From Niastella caeni (GTDB lineage: Bacteria; Bacteroidota; Bacteroidia; Chitinophagales; Chitinophagaceae), in contig NZ_STFF01000006.1 of the NCBI RefSeq assembly GCF_004834005.1, forward strand, positions 1 through 64,000: a stretch of DNA of 64,000 nt, given 5' to 3'. A program made the position numbers and the translations under genes. Below are positions 20,501-28,355 of this stretch, one piece after another. The notes beneath the pieces were generated by a model. That model ran no database searches. It saw nothing but the letters and a program-made list of their open reading frames with translations, and was not told where the DNA came from. Numbering within the stretch: the stretch's first letter is position 1; each line of letters begins with the position of its first letter.

Positions 20501-21203
20501 GCTCCCGGGTAATTTTCTGGTAGCCTGTAGAAACCACTTCTGCCAATTCAAGCACCTGTTCCGAAGGAACAAGCACAACCGTTATCACTTGTGCATCTGT
20601 TATTATAATTTCCTTTTCATTGAAGCCAACAAAAGTTATTAAAAGCACTTCTCCTTTTTCAGCTTCCAGTTTAAACATGCCATTCTCATCACTCACCACC
20701 ACTTTTACGCTTCCTTTTACCCGGATGGTGGCCCCTCTTAAAGGATTCTTATTATTATCTGTTACCTTTCCTGTTACCATTATCTTTTGCGATGGAGAAC
20801 CAGAAAATTTCACCTCTTTTTCGCGCATCACTACCACATTGCCCTGCTTCATCTCAAAAGTGAGTTTCTCCGGTTTCAAAATGGCAGTCAAAAAATCAGC
20901 CAGCGGCATCTGGCGCGCATCGATTGTTACAGGGTTCGTATTCTTTATGTACTCATCATTGTAAAAAACAGTAACGCCGGTTTGTTTTTCAACGATCTTG
21001 AAAACATTCCGCAAAGGTTCCTTCTGTAAATTCGCTGTAACAGATTGCGCCAGTCCTGCAGCCTGCACCTGAAATAAAAAGGCAGTTAATAAAACAATTG
21101 TCAGTTTCATTGCTAACAGCGTTTTGGTTGAAACCGTCGGGTAGCTACAGGCACAACGGGCCGTTCCAGGCCACGACGGCTGGTTTAAAGCAGAAAATGT
21201 CAT
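17574..21203 (-). CDS. SusC/RagA-family TonB-dependent transporter with STN domain
   Basis: A 1209-residue outer-membrane transporter. Two starts are possible: 21203, or the Met at 21110 that leads directly into the signal peptide LTIVLLTAFLFQVQAAGLAQ; extended N-termini of this kind are frequent in the family. After the signal comes an STN (secretin/TonB N-terminal) signalling domain (NVFKIVEKQTGVTVFYNDEY), then a carboxypeptidase-D-like plug extension (VTGKVTDNNKNPLRGATIRV), the TonB plug (NILQRLDGLAPGVVVNN; DVEDITILRDASAASIWGAK, close to the SusC signature) and the barrel. The STN domain fits control through the FecR anti-sigma protein encoded upstream. The 264-bp gap to fecR contains a perfect 18-bp inverted repeat. 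Confidence 0.94.
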   Translation of the reverse strand: MTFSALNQPSWPGTARCACSYPTVSTKTLLAMKLTIVLLTAFLFQVQAAGLAQSVTANLQKEPLRNVFKIVEKQTGVTVFYNDEYIKNTNPVTIDARQMPLADFLTAILKPEKLTFEMKQGNVVVMREKEVKFSGSPSQKIMVTGKVTDNNKNPLRGATIRVKGSVKVVVSDENGMFKLEAEKGEVLLITFVGFNEKEIIITDAQVITVVLVPSEQVLELAEVVSTGYQKITRERNTGSVAKVDMVTVATRSGSTNILQRLDGLAPGVVVNNAPGGEPLLIRGLTSLNSTRSPLIVVDGVELPSDNTSDDSRNNVFNISNPISNINPQDVEDITILRDASAASIWGAKAANGVIVITTKKGKAAQKLRVEYDGYYNFQGRPDRAYVPKLNSREFIAVAKEIFPQYAPYNNWSSVQSIVPVPPHLQIQYDQYRGLITPQQADKSLDSLASLDNRGEIADVFYRKAATTNHTVSLSGGGNVYSFYGSVSYTGIQSSTRGEKNNTYKLNLRQDFNLNKRLQLSLITDLTNTVASAGNLGNGITAPDVSFVPYQRFRDHAGNPLAVNFLGSYSDSLRLDYAARSRVNLDYVPIDEMNRAHAKSNLIAGRVVGSARLQILKGLRFEGTYGYQTFSRNSRLTQDQESYVVRDQLVKFTQSPTSTSNPTYWLPKDGGMLTVKNASQKNWTVRNQLVFDRNWDPHQLTVLFGQEATSITPLTAEAIYYGWDDQLQVGRPVNIDMLMKGITGTIPGGTRVLDSNNVRGGEGAVARTTSYYSTLGYMYDRRYALNASWRIDQSNLFGLAKSAQNRPVYSIGGKWLLNNEAFMKSVDWVNRLNVRFTYGITGNAPRPAQAASFDILQASSNVNYVNGVGLIVATPGNDKLSWEGTKIYNTGLDFTFFRSRFGGSIDLYVKKTTYLIGPLMTAPLTGYATVIGNYGDLENKGIEFSLNSININKQNFGWITVLNVAYNKNKITRMANATAITTGTGMINSAFAEGKPAYALFEFINGGLNASGDPQIIQADGKILSAKNGSKREDVHLAGTSQPIWTGGLFNTFTYKGFQLGVNISFNVGHVLFRDFNRVWSEPLYQNNIQPEFANRWKAPGDENKTNIPRFAYNSSIANARNDLYYQYSNLNSFNASYAKIREITLSYSLEKGFVQRIGAEGLTFRAQVSNLMLWKKNNFGIDPEFQSPDGYRNIRTGQGTITVGAHLTL

Positions 21204-21376
21204 AACTTGGTTCTGGTTTGGTTGATAATAAGCAGTTGTCTCGAAATAATAATTGCTTTATTGACTGGCCTGTTATTCACCGGAGATGTTCTCAGCATCT
21301 TCGGTTTTTTTATCAGGCAGCCTGTTGGTTATTTCATCTGAAAATATTAATTGTTGTTTGGCCAGATGGATCTTAC

Positions 21377-21426
21377 CATGACAAAATTTTCATTGCCCTG
21401 TGTGTCATAATGAAAATTTTGTCATG
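21377..21426. repeat. Perfect 18-bp inverted repeat between fecR and susC
   Basis: CATGACAAAATTTTCATT at 21377-21394 is repeated in reverse complement at 21409-21426 with a 14-nt spacer. It lies in the 264-bp gap between the FecR gene and the SusC gene. It may end or stabilise the sigma/fecR transcript, or be an operator of the susC promoter. There is no long T run, so a simple intrinsic terminator is less likely. A second small palindrome, TCATCATGATGA, is at 21433-21444. Confidence 0.7.
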
Positions 21427-21467
21427 GACGATTCATCATGATGATATTTTAAGTTTTAAATTTTGAG

Positions 21468-22685
21468 TTATCCGGGGAGTATGACCAGCTTCCTGTTTCC
21501 TTCCAATTTGTAGCGAAGCCCAACGTTCCCGAGGAAATAAAGAACATCGGTAAAAGGCAGGCTTCTCTTAATGGTGCCGCCAAGCTGCAACCTGGGCACC
21601 GGTTGTTCATACACCACCTCAATATCATACCATCTTGCCAACTGCCGCATAGCTTCTTCCAGTGGAACATTTTCAAAATCGAATACGCCTGCTTTCCAGG
21701 CAACAACAGCAGCTACATTTACATCGTTGTATACCCTGATAGGGTCATTCCCTTTCGTCATCAGCGCCTGCTGTCCCGGCGAAAGCACTTTGAACAATTG
21801 CGTATTGGCCTGGTTCACTCCTACCTTAACTGATCCCTGCAGCAGGGTTGTACGAACAGCTCCTTCATTTTCATAAGCATTCACATTAAAATGGGTACCG
21901 AGCACTTCAACCCAGGTGCTTCCATTAACGTCTACCCTGAAAGGAGTAGAAGCTTTATGGGCTACCTCCAGGTATACTTCGCCTGCAACGTGAATCAATC
22001 TTTCTTTGCCGGTGAATGCTATAGGATAACGGATGGAACTTTCTGCGTTCAACCAAATGTTCGTTCCATCTGAAAGTTTTAGCTGAAATTGTTTACCCTT
22101 CGGAGTAGAGATGGTGTTGTATAGTACTTTGGAGCCGGTTCCTTCATAAAGCAATACGCCATTCCTGATACTGGCAACAACGCCACCCTGTAAGGCTATG
22201 TTACCATTTTGTATGGTATCTAAAAGTACTTTTGATCCATCAGCTAATGTAAGTAAAGTGCCCGTTTTCCCAGGCTGTACATTTTCGGTTGATCGCACGA
22301 TCTCAGCAGGTGAGTTTCCCTTTTTATTCTGAAACCAGCCGTAAACGCCAATACCTGCTATAAATGCTATGGACGCTGCTACCGCCCACCATTTTCGTAT
22401 AAAATGAACCCGGTGAACAGGAGCCATCGTTGGAACTACCTCATTTTCATCAGGCAATGACCTGGCTGGATAGCGGTCAAGGATATTCCTGATCATCATT
22501 TGCTGTTGCTCGTCGCTGAACTGCCCTTCGTCTTCCATTTTTTCCCATATTTCCTCAAGGGCAGGAATGATATCCCGTTCGGCAGAGGCAACTTGTAACA
22601 TTTCGATAAGCTCCTGTTTTTCAGCTTCTACGAACTGATCTTTTGCCCACAGTTCCAGCAGTTGCAGTAGTCTGTGATTCACCAT
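21468..22685 (-). CDS. FecR-family anti-sigma factor with DUF4974 C-terminus
   Basis: A 405-residue single-pass membrane protein. The cytoplasmic N-terminal part (residues 1-120) should bind the sigma factor. One transmembrane helix (WWAVAASIAFIAGIGVYGWF, about residue 125) follows. The periplasmic FecR domain is seen in TLADGSKVLLDTIQNGNI, GTNIWLNAESSIRYPIAF and GEVYLEVAHKASTPFRVDV. The C-terminal 70 residues match the DUF4974 domain (DFENVPLEEAMRQLARWYDIEV), which probably contacts the STN domain of SusC. It is 86 bp downstream of the sigma gene. Confidence 0.93.
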   Translation of the reverse strand: MVNHRLLQLLELWAKDQFVEAEKQELIEMLQVASAERDIIPALEEIWEKMEDEGQFSDEQQQMMIRNILDRYPARSLPDENEVVPTMAPVHRVHFIRKWWAVAASIAFIAGIGVYGWFQNKKGNSPAEIVRSTENVQPGKTGTLLTLADGSKVLLDTIQNGNIALQGGVVASIRNGVLLYEGTGSKVLYNTISTPKGKQFQLKLSDGTNIWLNAESSIRYPIAFTGKERLIHVAGEVYLEVAHKASTPFRVDVNGSTWVEVLGTHFNVNAYENEGAVRTTLLQGSVKVGVNQANTQLFKVLSPGQQALMTKGNDPIRVYNDVNVAAVVAWKAGVFDFENVPLEEAMRQLARWYDIEVVYEQPVPRLQLGGTIKRSLPFTDVLYFLGNVGLRYKLEGNRKLVILPG

Positions 22686-22771
22686 TCAACTAATTTATTA
22701 TTATGGATATAAGGCTTCTATATGATAGGAGTAGGCTTTTGTAAAAAAGGGGGTATGCGATCGAAAAAAAA

Positions 22772-23371
22772 TTACAATTTCCTGATCAGGAACGCAATTA
22801 TGATGTTCAGGCCATAGTTCCTGATATAATCAACGATAGAGGAAGAGGCGATCTGAAGATATTTTTTTACTGTTTCCCGGCTGATGTTCATTTCCAGTGC
22901 TATTTCGGCATATTTCTTCCCTTCTAACCGGGCTAGTATCCAAACTTTCTTCTGTTGGGGCGGAAGCCGGTCAATAGCGTGCTGAACCAGGCTATCATAG
23001 GCATCTTTTAATGAGGCCTGATCCCTGACTTCAGGATTATCTAAACTGGTTTGGGTAAGCTGATGCCATTCCTGCCTTTTCCGGTTCTCACGGTCAATAT
23101 TCTTCAGCATCCGCACGGCATGATGCCTGGAGATCACAAATAGCCAGGAACGAAAACTTTCCACGCCTTTGAGTGATTCCCTGGTGAGCCATAGTTGGGT
23201 GAAAATCTCCTGCACTACATCGGAAGCTATATCCCGGTCTTTGGTTAGTTTGACCAGGTAGGTAAAAAGCAGGCCGGAATACATATTCACAAGCATGGAA
23301 AAAGCCTGTTCATCTCCTGTGGAGATCTGCAGAAGCAACTGGCGTTCACTATGCTGATTTATTTTTGACAA
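22772..23371 (-). CDS. ECF RNA polymerase sigma factor controlling the SusCD locus
   Basis: A 199-residue sigma-70 factor of the Bacteroidota expansion type. Region 2: AFSMLVNMYSGLLFTYLVKL, DVVQEIFTQLWLTRESL, FRSWLFVISRHHAVRML. Region 4: AIDRLPPQQKKVWILARLEG then KKYAEIALEMNISRETVKKYL as helix-turn-helix. It heads the order sigma-FecR-SusC-SusD, a known cell-surface signalling arrangement: substrate in SusC signals through STN and FecR to release the sigma factor, which transcribes the uptake genes. Confidence 0.93.
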   Translation of the reverse strand: MSKINQHSERQLLLQISTGDEQAFSMLVNMYSGLLFTYLVKLTKDRDIASDVVQEIFTQLWLTRESLKGVESFRSWLFVISRHHAVRMLKNIDRENRKRQEWHQLTQTSLDNPEVRDQASLKDAYDSLVQHAIDRLPPQQKKVWILARLEGKKYAEIALEMNISRETVKKYLQIASSSIVDYIRNYGLNIIIAFLIRKL

Positions 23372-23472
23372 TTAAAATTGGCTAGTGCTGGTATTCCTGC
23401 AATACTATTAAAAAATTCACATATTAGGACGTGGCAAATACAAAAAGCCCGATCATATCCTTGGTTTACACC

Positions 23473-23739
23473 TCAACTATATTGAGTGTATAAAGAAACA
23501 GTGCTGTTAAAGTAGACCCCTAACAATTTGTGGCCCTTTATCACTTTTGGCTCGTTGTCAAATGCACCCGTCATTACTCTTTTATATGTTTCAGTATTTT
23601 CTGTTCCCGACCCATAACCAAAAACAAAGGAAATCTTATCGGGACTGCCATCATCCATTTTGGTAATGTATATTTTCTAACCAGGAGCTTCAAATGTTAA
23701 TTTGCCTCCATTTGCCTTATCGGGCCTTGCATGACGCAT
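23473..23739 (-). pseudogene. Remnant of an unrecognised gene with an in-frame amber codon
   Basis: An ORF of 61 codons starts at 23658, but the same frame continues upstream to a Met at 23739, interrupted only by one TAG. The upstream part reads RPDKANGGKLTFEAPG then stop, and the downstream part KIYITKMDDGSPDKISFVFG. The continuity of protein-like composition across the stop suggests a former gene, with the stop possibly from a TGG Trp codon. The rest of the gene is absent. I do not recognise the family. Confidence 0.45.
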
Positions 23740-23880
23740 ATAACTTTTGCCACATATTTGTCTTTGTGACCTTTATTCGCCCCGTTAGTTTATTTCAGCC
23801 GTTCAACACCTTAAACCGATTGCTCACTGTTTTATAGTCTCAACAATACAAAGTCCTTGATAATTTGGACCCGAATTGTA

Positions 23881-24111
23881 ATGGCAACGACAAGTGGAGT
23901 ATACTCGCTTTACAACAATGCTACCGGCTTTTACAACACTGCTGTTGTAGTGTCGCTGGTAAAGGCAGTACAGGAATTAAATAAAGAAGCAGCATCGCAA
24001 TAACAGATCATTGCTGAAAAAAACAAAAAAATAGAATTGCAGGATAAAAAACTGGCAGCGCTGCAACAACAACTGGATAACATAAAACAATTGCTGCCCG
24101 GTTTCAAATAG
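23881..24111 (+). pseudogene. Degenerate paralogue of the downstream Peptidase_S74 adhesin
   Basis: The frame from ATG 23881 to TAG 24109-24111 has one internal TAA at 24001. It encodes a hep/Hag-like repeat end (YSLYNNATGFYNTA), directly joined to the end of the coiled-coil tail (VSLVKAVQELNKEAASQ, stop, QIIAEKNKKIELQDKKLAAL, DNIKQLLPG). The intact gene 47 bp downstream ends in VPLVKAVQELSKEVETLKKE ... LDELKQLLKALK. The remnant therefore looks like a copy from which the middle, including the S74 chaperone domain, was deleted, followed by a stop mutation. Confidence 0.75.
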
Positions 24112-24157
24112 CACGCACAACTCACCCAATATAATATTAAAAACAAAACCAGAAAAA

Positions 24158-25579
24158 ATGACAAAACGTTACATCGGCCTAATGGCCCTGTTAGTATTTA
24201 TGACACCTTGCCTTGCGCAAAATGTGGCTATTAATGAAGATGGTTCTATACCACACGCTAAAGCAATACTTGATGTAAAATCGCAAAACAAAGGGATATT
24301 AATCCCCCGCATGGGCACAACCAACCGGTTGGCTATTAAAGCACCTCAGGGTTTACTGGTGTATGACACCACCACCAATTCGTTTTGGTACAGCATAGGA
24401 TTAGGATCTGATTCCGTAGCTATCTGGAAAAAGGTATCAGCCTCCAGTGGTGATTTTCTAACGGCAGCGGCAGCGGCAACCGACCCCTGGCTGTTAGGGG
24501 GCAATACGGTTGACAGTACCAATTTTTTGGGAACCACTAACGCAATGCCATTGAAGATAAGAGTTAATAACGAGCCTGCAGGTCATGTTGATCATGTAAG
24601 GAAAAATACCTTTTTGGGGTTCCAGGCCGGTAACCCAAATGTGGTTGCTGCCGATTCACCGGCAACCGGTAATACGGCAATCGGATTCCGTGCGTTAAAA
24701 ACCAACACCGCAGGACAATATAACACAGCCATTGGAGAAGCCTCACTTTTTTTTAATACAAGGGGAGATTTTAATACGGCGAGTGGCTATGGTGCATTGA
24801 ATAAAAATTTAACCGGTAACGAAAATACCGCAGCAGGATGGGCTGCAATGAATAATAATACCAGGGGAAGTGGCAATACAGCTACCGGAGTAGGCGCGCT
24901 GATGCTGAATGTTTCTGGCCATAATAATACCGCCGTTGGCTATTGGTCATTATATAAGAATGGGCATGGATCGAACAATACGGCCATAGGATATAAAGCA
25001 GACGTAACTATCGACAGTTTAACAAATGCCACCGCTATAGGATATGATGCAAAAGTGAATGCCTCTAATAAAGTACGCATAGGCAATAGCGCAGTGACCG
25101 CCATTGAAGGATCGGCGCCTTTTAGCGTTGTCTCCGATGGTCGTTTTAAATTCGAAGTAAAAGAAGATGTAAAAGGCCTTGATTTTATTTTACAACTGCG
25201 CCCCGTTACATACCGGTTTGATGTAAAACGGTTCCAGACATATACCGGCCAAACTGCCAATAACCAGGCAAACACAGCCGGATACCAGATTATGCAGGCA
25301 GCATACAATGAAGCCGACGCGATTCGTCGTACAGGATTTATTGCCCAGGAAGTAGAAAAAGCCGCTGTTACATCGGGTTACAATTTCAGCGGTGTTTTAC
25401 GGCCCAAAACATCCCGGGAACACTACAGCCTCAGCTACGAATCATTTGTAGTGCCATTGGTAAAAGCAGTGCAGGAATTAAGCAAAGAGGTAGAAACCCT
25501 GAAAAAAGAAAATAGTAAAATAGCAGACCTGCAACAGCAGCTCGATGAGCTTAAACAATTGCTGAAAGCGTTAAAATAG
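24158..25579 (+). CDS. Secreted trimeric adhesin/tail-fibre-like protein with Peptidase_S74 domain
   Basis: A 473-residue protein with signal peptide (IGLMALLVFMTPCLAQ). Residues about 160-300 contain YadA/hep-Hag-like head repeats of the form GNTAIGFRALKTNTAGQYNTAIG, recurring about six times. The C-terminal part is an intramolecular chaperone of endosialidase (Peptidase_S74) type: VVSDGRFKFEVKEDVKGLDF, LRPVTYRFDV and RRTGFIAQEVEKAA, where the Ser-Asp pair is the family's self-cleavage region. The protein ends in a heptad coiled coil (VKAVQELSKEVETLKKENSK). Such proteins trimerise; in Bacteroidota they are found as surface or secreted proteins as well as phage fibres. No phage genes are nearby. 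A broken paralogue is directly upstream. Confidence 0.85.
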   Translation: MTKRYIGLMALLVFMTPCLAQNVAINEDGSIPHAKAILDVKSQNKGILIPRMGTTNRLAIKAPQGLLVYDTTTNSFWYSIGLGSDSVAIWKKVSASSGDFLTAAAAATDPWLLGGNTVDSTNFLGTTNAMPLKIRVNNEPAGHVDHVRKNTFLGFQAGNPNVVAADSPATGNTAIGFRALKTNTAGQYNTAIGEASLFFNTRGDFNTASGYGALNKNLTGNENTAAGWAAMNNNTRGSGNTATGVGALMLNVSGHNNTAVGYWSLYKNGHGSNNTAIGYKADVTIDSLTNATAIGYDAKVNASNKVRIGNSAVTAIEGSAPFSVVSDGRFKFEVKEDVKGLDFILQLRPVTYRFDVKRFQTYTGQTANNQANTAGYQIMQAAYNEADAIRRTGFIAQEVEKAAVTSGYNFSGVLRPKTSREHYSLSYESFVVPLVKAVQELSKEVETLKKENSKIADLQQQLDELKQLLKALK

Positions 25580-25668
25580 CGATAAGGGGGCAGATTAGTC
25601 AGCATGCACGTCTGCCCTGCTATTCGCAGGGAAAATATTTAATTCATTGCTGCAATTAAAATCATTTT

Positions 25669-26829
25669 ATGATTCGAAAAAAATGTATAGGGAACGTAAC
25701 ATTAAAATTGCTGGCGGCGCTATCACCGGTTTGGGTAAACGCCCAGGGCATTTACATTGGCGCCGGGGCCAACCTGGTTGCCAACGGAAATGTAAAAATT
25801 GTATTGAATAACGCCGGCCTTGTAACAAATGGAAATTTCACAGCCGGTCAAAGCAACGTTATTTTTTCAGGAACCGCAAGTTCAATTCAACCTTCTGTTG
25901 GAGGAAATTCGACTGCCTCTTTTAACGATGTTACTATCAACCGGTTTTTTAATAAAGTGGTGTTAAATGGCGATATAACCATTCAGGGTGTACTTACTTT
26001 AGCACAGGGCAATGTGGAATTAAACAACCATACCCTCGATCTGATTACCACAGGTAGTATAACCGGAGAAAAACTTACTTCGCGTATTACAGGCGTTGGC
26101 GGAGGAGCAGTTCGTAAAAGTATCGACCTGAATGCACCACAGGCCATTAACCCGGGTAATATTGGCATTGCTATAACCAGCGCTGCCAGCCTGGGCCAAA
26201 CGGTAATTACCCGAACGCATGTTCCGCAACCGATGCCGAATGGCGCAACAGGCATTAAACGTGTTTTTTCAATAACACCCGCTAACAATACAGCACTAAA
26301 CGGTACCATCAGGTTCAATTATATAGATGCAGAGTTCAGTGGAGTAAGTGAAAGTAACCTGGTTTTTTGGACCCGCGCCAACGTGGGAAGTAACTGGCTG
26401 TTAATGAAAAGAGATAGTATTAATACAACATTAAATTTCGTAATAAAAAGCGGTATTGAAAATTTCGCGGAGTATACATTGGCTCCCGAAATAGCAGACG
26501 AGAAACTTACTTCAACAACTAATACTGTAACGAGGGTATCAACAACTACCAATGATCAAAAAGTTTTGCCCTATGCGCTTCAAACATCGGCGCATATATA
26601 TCCTAATCCTTTACAGGAGCAGTTTGTTGTAGAAATTACAGGCAACCACGATAAAGAGTTGGTAATTGGCCTGTATAACCAATACGGCCAGTTATTACAA
26701 ACGAAAAAAACAGCATGCAAAGCCGGAGTCAATCGAATACCATGGAATATGAGCAGCTATGCCAACGGAATTTATTATCTGGTATTTGAAAACGAGGGAA
26801 TGAAAAGTATAAAAGTTGTAAAGCAATAG
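25669..26829 (+). CDS. T9SS-sorted secreted protein of unknown function
   Basis: A 386-residue protein with a leader (LLAALSPVWVNAQG). Residues 25-140 are beta-rich and Gly/Asn-rich (GIYIGAGANLVANGNVKIVLNN), resembling a beta-solenoid. A second beta domain follows (HVPQPMPNGATGIKRVFSI). The last 80 residues form a type A sorting domain: HIYPNPLQEQFVVEI ... NQYGQLLQTKKT ... YANGIYYLVFENE. It is thus exported by T9SS and exposed or released. It lies 89 bp after the S74 adhesin gene, so both may be expressed together. Confidence 0.85.
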   Translation: MIRKKCIGNVTLKLLAALSPVWVNAQGIYIGAGANLVANGNVKIVLNNAGLVTNGNFTAGQSNVIFSGTASSIQPSVGGNSTASFNDVTINRFFNKVVLNGDITIQGVLTLAQGNVELNNHTLDLITTGSITGEKLTSRITGVGGGAVRKSIDLNAPQAINPGNIGIAITSAASLGQTVITRTHVPQPMPNGATGIKRVFSITPANNTALNGTIRFNYIDAEFSGVSESNLVFWTRANVGSNWLLMKRDSINTTLNFVIKSGIENFAEYTLAPEIADEKLTSTTNTVTRVSTTTNDQKVLPYALQTSAHIYPNPLQEQFVVEITGNHDKELVIGLYNQYGQLLQTKKTACKAGVNRIPWNMSSYANGIYYLVFENEGMKSIKVVKQ

Positions 26830-26877
26830 GTGAATATTGGTGAATGGTCAATGGTGAATGAATTGACCATTCACTTT
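26830..26877. repeat. Word-iterated inverted repeat between convergent genes
   Basis: GTGAATGGTCAAT at 26840-26852 is repeated exactly in reverse complement at 26862-26874. The left side also iterates the word GGTGAAT three times. It lies between the convergent stops at 26829 and 26920 and could end both transcripts. Confidence 0.75.
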
Positions 26878-26919
26878 TATAAAACCGATACGCTTCATTT
26901 AATAGCTGTTGAAAAGAAT

Positions 26920-28170
26920 TTATCTGCGCTTCGTATCATTCCGTTTGCCAAGAATCAACCCCTGTTGTGGCTTCCTCAGAATTATGCTATTTTCATCCAA
27001 AAGGGTTTTAATTGGTGTTTCTGCTATACTATCAAGTAATTGATTTTTCAGATGAAAAGTTTTTAAACTGTCATTAACCTGATGCCAGGTAACAATTTTA
27101 CACTTACAGCTTGCATTTTCTACGGTGTTAATGACTTCTTCTATAGCGCCGCCTTTCCCTTGCTTTATATAAACTTCCCTGATACCTACAATGTTGTTCC
27201 TGGCGCCAACATCAAAACTCCAGGAAGCTGAAATAACAGGAAGATACTTTCTTTCATTATTCAACTGCATCAATGAATGTCTTGGCGATTCAATATCGCC
27301 GGTATTGTTCTTAATATGAGAATGAAGCGAAACAAGATAAGGCGCTTCGAATTGCGCATAGCCGATATGATTGAAACTGGCTCCATATCTGTTGTAAATA
27401 AAATACCCGTCTTTATACCTTATATCCACTACATTAGAAACAACCAAATGAAAGCGGTTGGGGTCCGAACTTCTTGCCTGCGGCGAACCTGTGTAACATA
27501 GCCAAACGCCCTCAAGACTGTCAATCTCTGCCTGAGTTGGCTGATAAGGAAGCAGGTTCATATCCTTTTTGACAGTGTTCCATTTGTTTCTTGTTGAAAT
27601 CCACTGATATGCCGAAAAAAGCATTGCGGCAAATACAACTGTTAAAACAATTGATAAGTTCTGCTTTATTTTCTTATATGATTTGCCGGCGTTTTGCAGT
27701 AGCGCTTCATTTTCTTTTTTGAGCGCATTAATTTCTATGGTAAGGGTTTCTAATTTAGATAGACCCGAGGGAGATTCTATGCCTATTACCATGTTGCTGT
27801 CTTTCGGGTTTTTCCCAAAGCCTTTTCGCCCCACAGAATAGATATAAATATAACAGGCTTCTACTAAAAAGGGTCTTGGGTTATTCACCAGCCCCAGCGA
27901 AGCGTCTTTAACCTGGCTCGCTGTTATATCATACTTCCGGGAAGGATACTCTAATTTATTGGGATTGTAATCGGGAGAATATACATCATGGTCCAGTGTA
28001 TCGGCCGTATATGGCAACTGGTTACTGATCTCACTCAGTTTTTTTGATACCGCTTCGTAATTTTTACGGTTGGTATTTCTGGTGATAAGGTTTCCTGTCT
28101 CTGATTCGTATTTCTCAAAAACCCTTGCAAGTAAATAGACTATTTCTTCTTTACCTGATTTTAGCTTCAT
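26920..28170 (-). CDS. Single-pass membrane protein of unknown function
   Basis: A 416-residue protein that I do not recognise. Residues 1-125 are soluble and mixed helical (KEEIVYLLARVFEKYESETG; KNYEAVSKKLSEISNQLP), possibly a regulatory or DNA-binding module. Residues about 140-165 form a short coiled coil (LETLTIEINALKKENEALL), followed by one transmembrane helix (LSIVLTVVFAAMLFSAYQWI, about residues 173-192). The remaining 220 residues are beta-rich and likely periplasmic (VWLCYTGSPQARSSDPNRFH). A cytoplasmic-TM-periplasmic layout would suit a signalling protein. It is divergent from the TonB receptor/GH3 pair, with inverted repeats in the shared 185-bp gap, which fits a regulatory link but does not prove it. 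Confidence 0.7.
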   Translation of the reverse strand: MKLKSGKEEIVYLLARVFEKYESETGNLITRNTNRKNYEAVSKKLSEISNQLPYTADTLDHDVYSPDYNPNKLEYPSRKYDITASQVKDASLGLVNNPRPFLVEACYIYIYSVGRKGFGKNPKDSNMVIGIESPSGLSKLETLTIEINALKKENEALLQNAGKSYKKIKQNLSIVLTVVFAAMLFSAYQWISTRNKWNTVKKDMNLLPYQPTQAEIDSLEGVWLCYTGSPQARSSDPNRFHLVVSNVVDIRYKDGYFIYNRYGASFNHIGYAQFEAPYLVSLHSHIKNNTGDIESPRHSLMQLNNERKYLPVISASWSFDVGARNNIVGIREVYIKQGKGGAIEEVINTVENASCKCKIVTWHQVNDSLKTFHLKNQLLDSIAETPIKTLLDENSIILRKPQQGLILGKRNDTKRR

Positions 28171-28200
28171 AACATATTTGAAATCACAGGGATTTAAAAT

Positions 28201-28279
28201 TTCGGAAATTTTAAAGGTTTCCGAAAGATAAAATTTATTTCAGAAATGAGATTTTTAATTCAAAACAAATTCCGAAACC
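28201..28279. promoter_or_regulatory. Operator-like inverted repeats in a divergent promoter region
   Basis: TTCGGAAA (28201-28208) and TTTCCGAA (28218-28225) form an inverted repeat with a 9-nt spacer. AAAGGTTTCCGAA (28214-28226) recurs in near-exact reverse complement as TTCCGAAACCTTT around 28267-28279. All copies lie between the divergent starts at 28170 and 28356, so a regulator binding here could act on both genes. Confidence 0.45.
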
Positions 28280-28355
28280 TTTTGAGGCAGGTCCTGGTAT
28301 AACGGCTCGCTATATTGCGCACTGAAACACTATTCAGCCAAAACAAACTTGCTAT

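Noticed and set aside
24158-25579. Prophage tail-fibre gene
   Set aside because: The S74 domain occurs in phage fibres, but no phage structural, lysis or integrase genes are nearby, and secreted S74 proteins are known in Bacteroidota.
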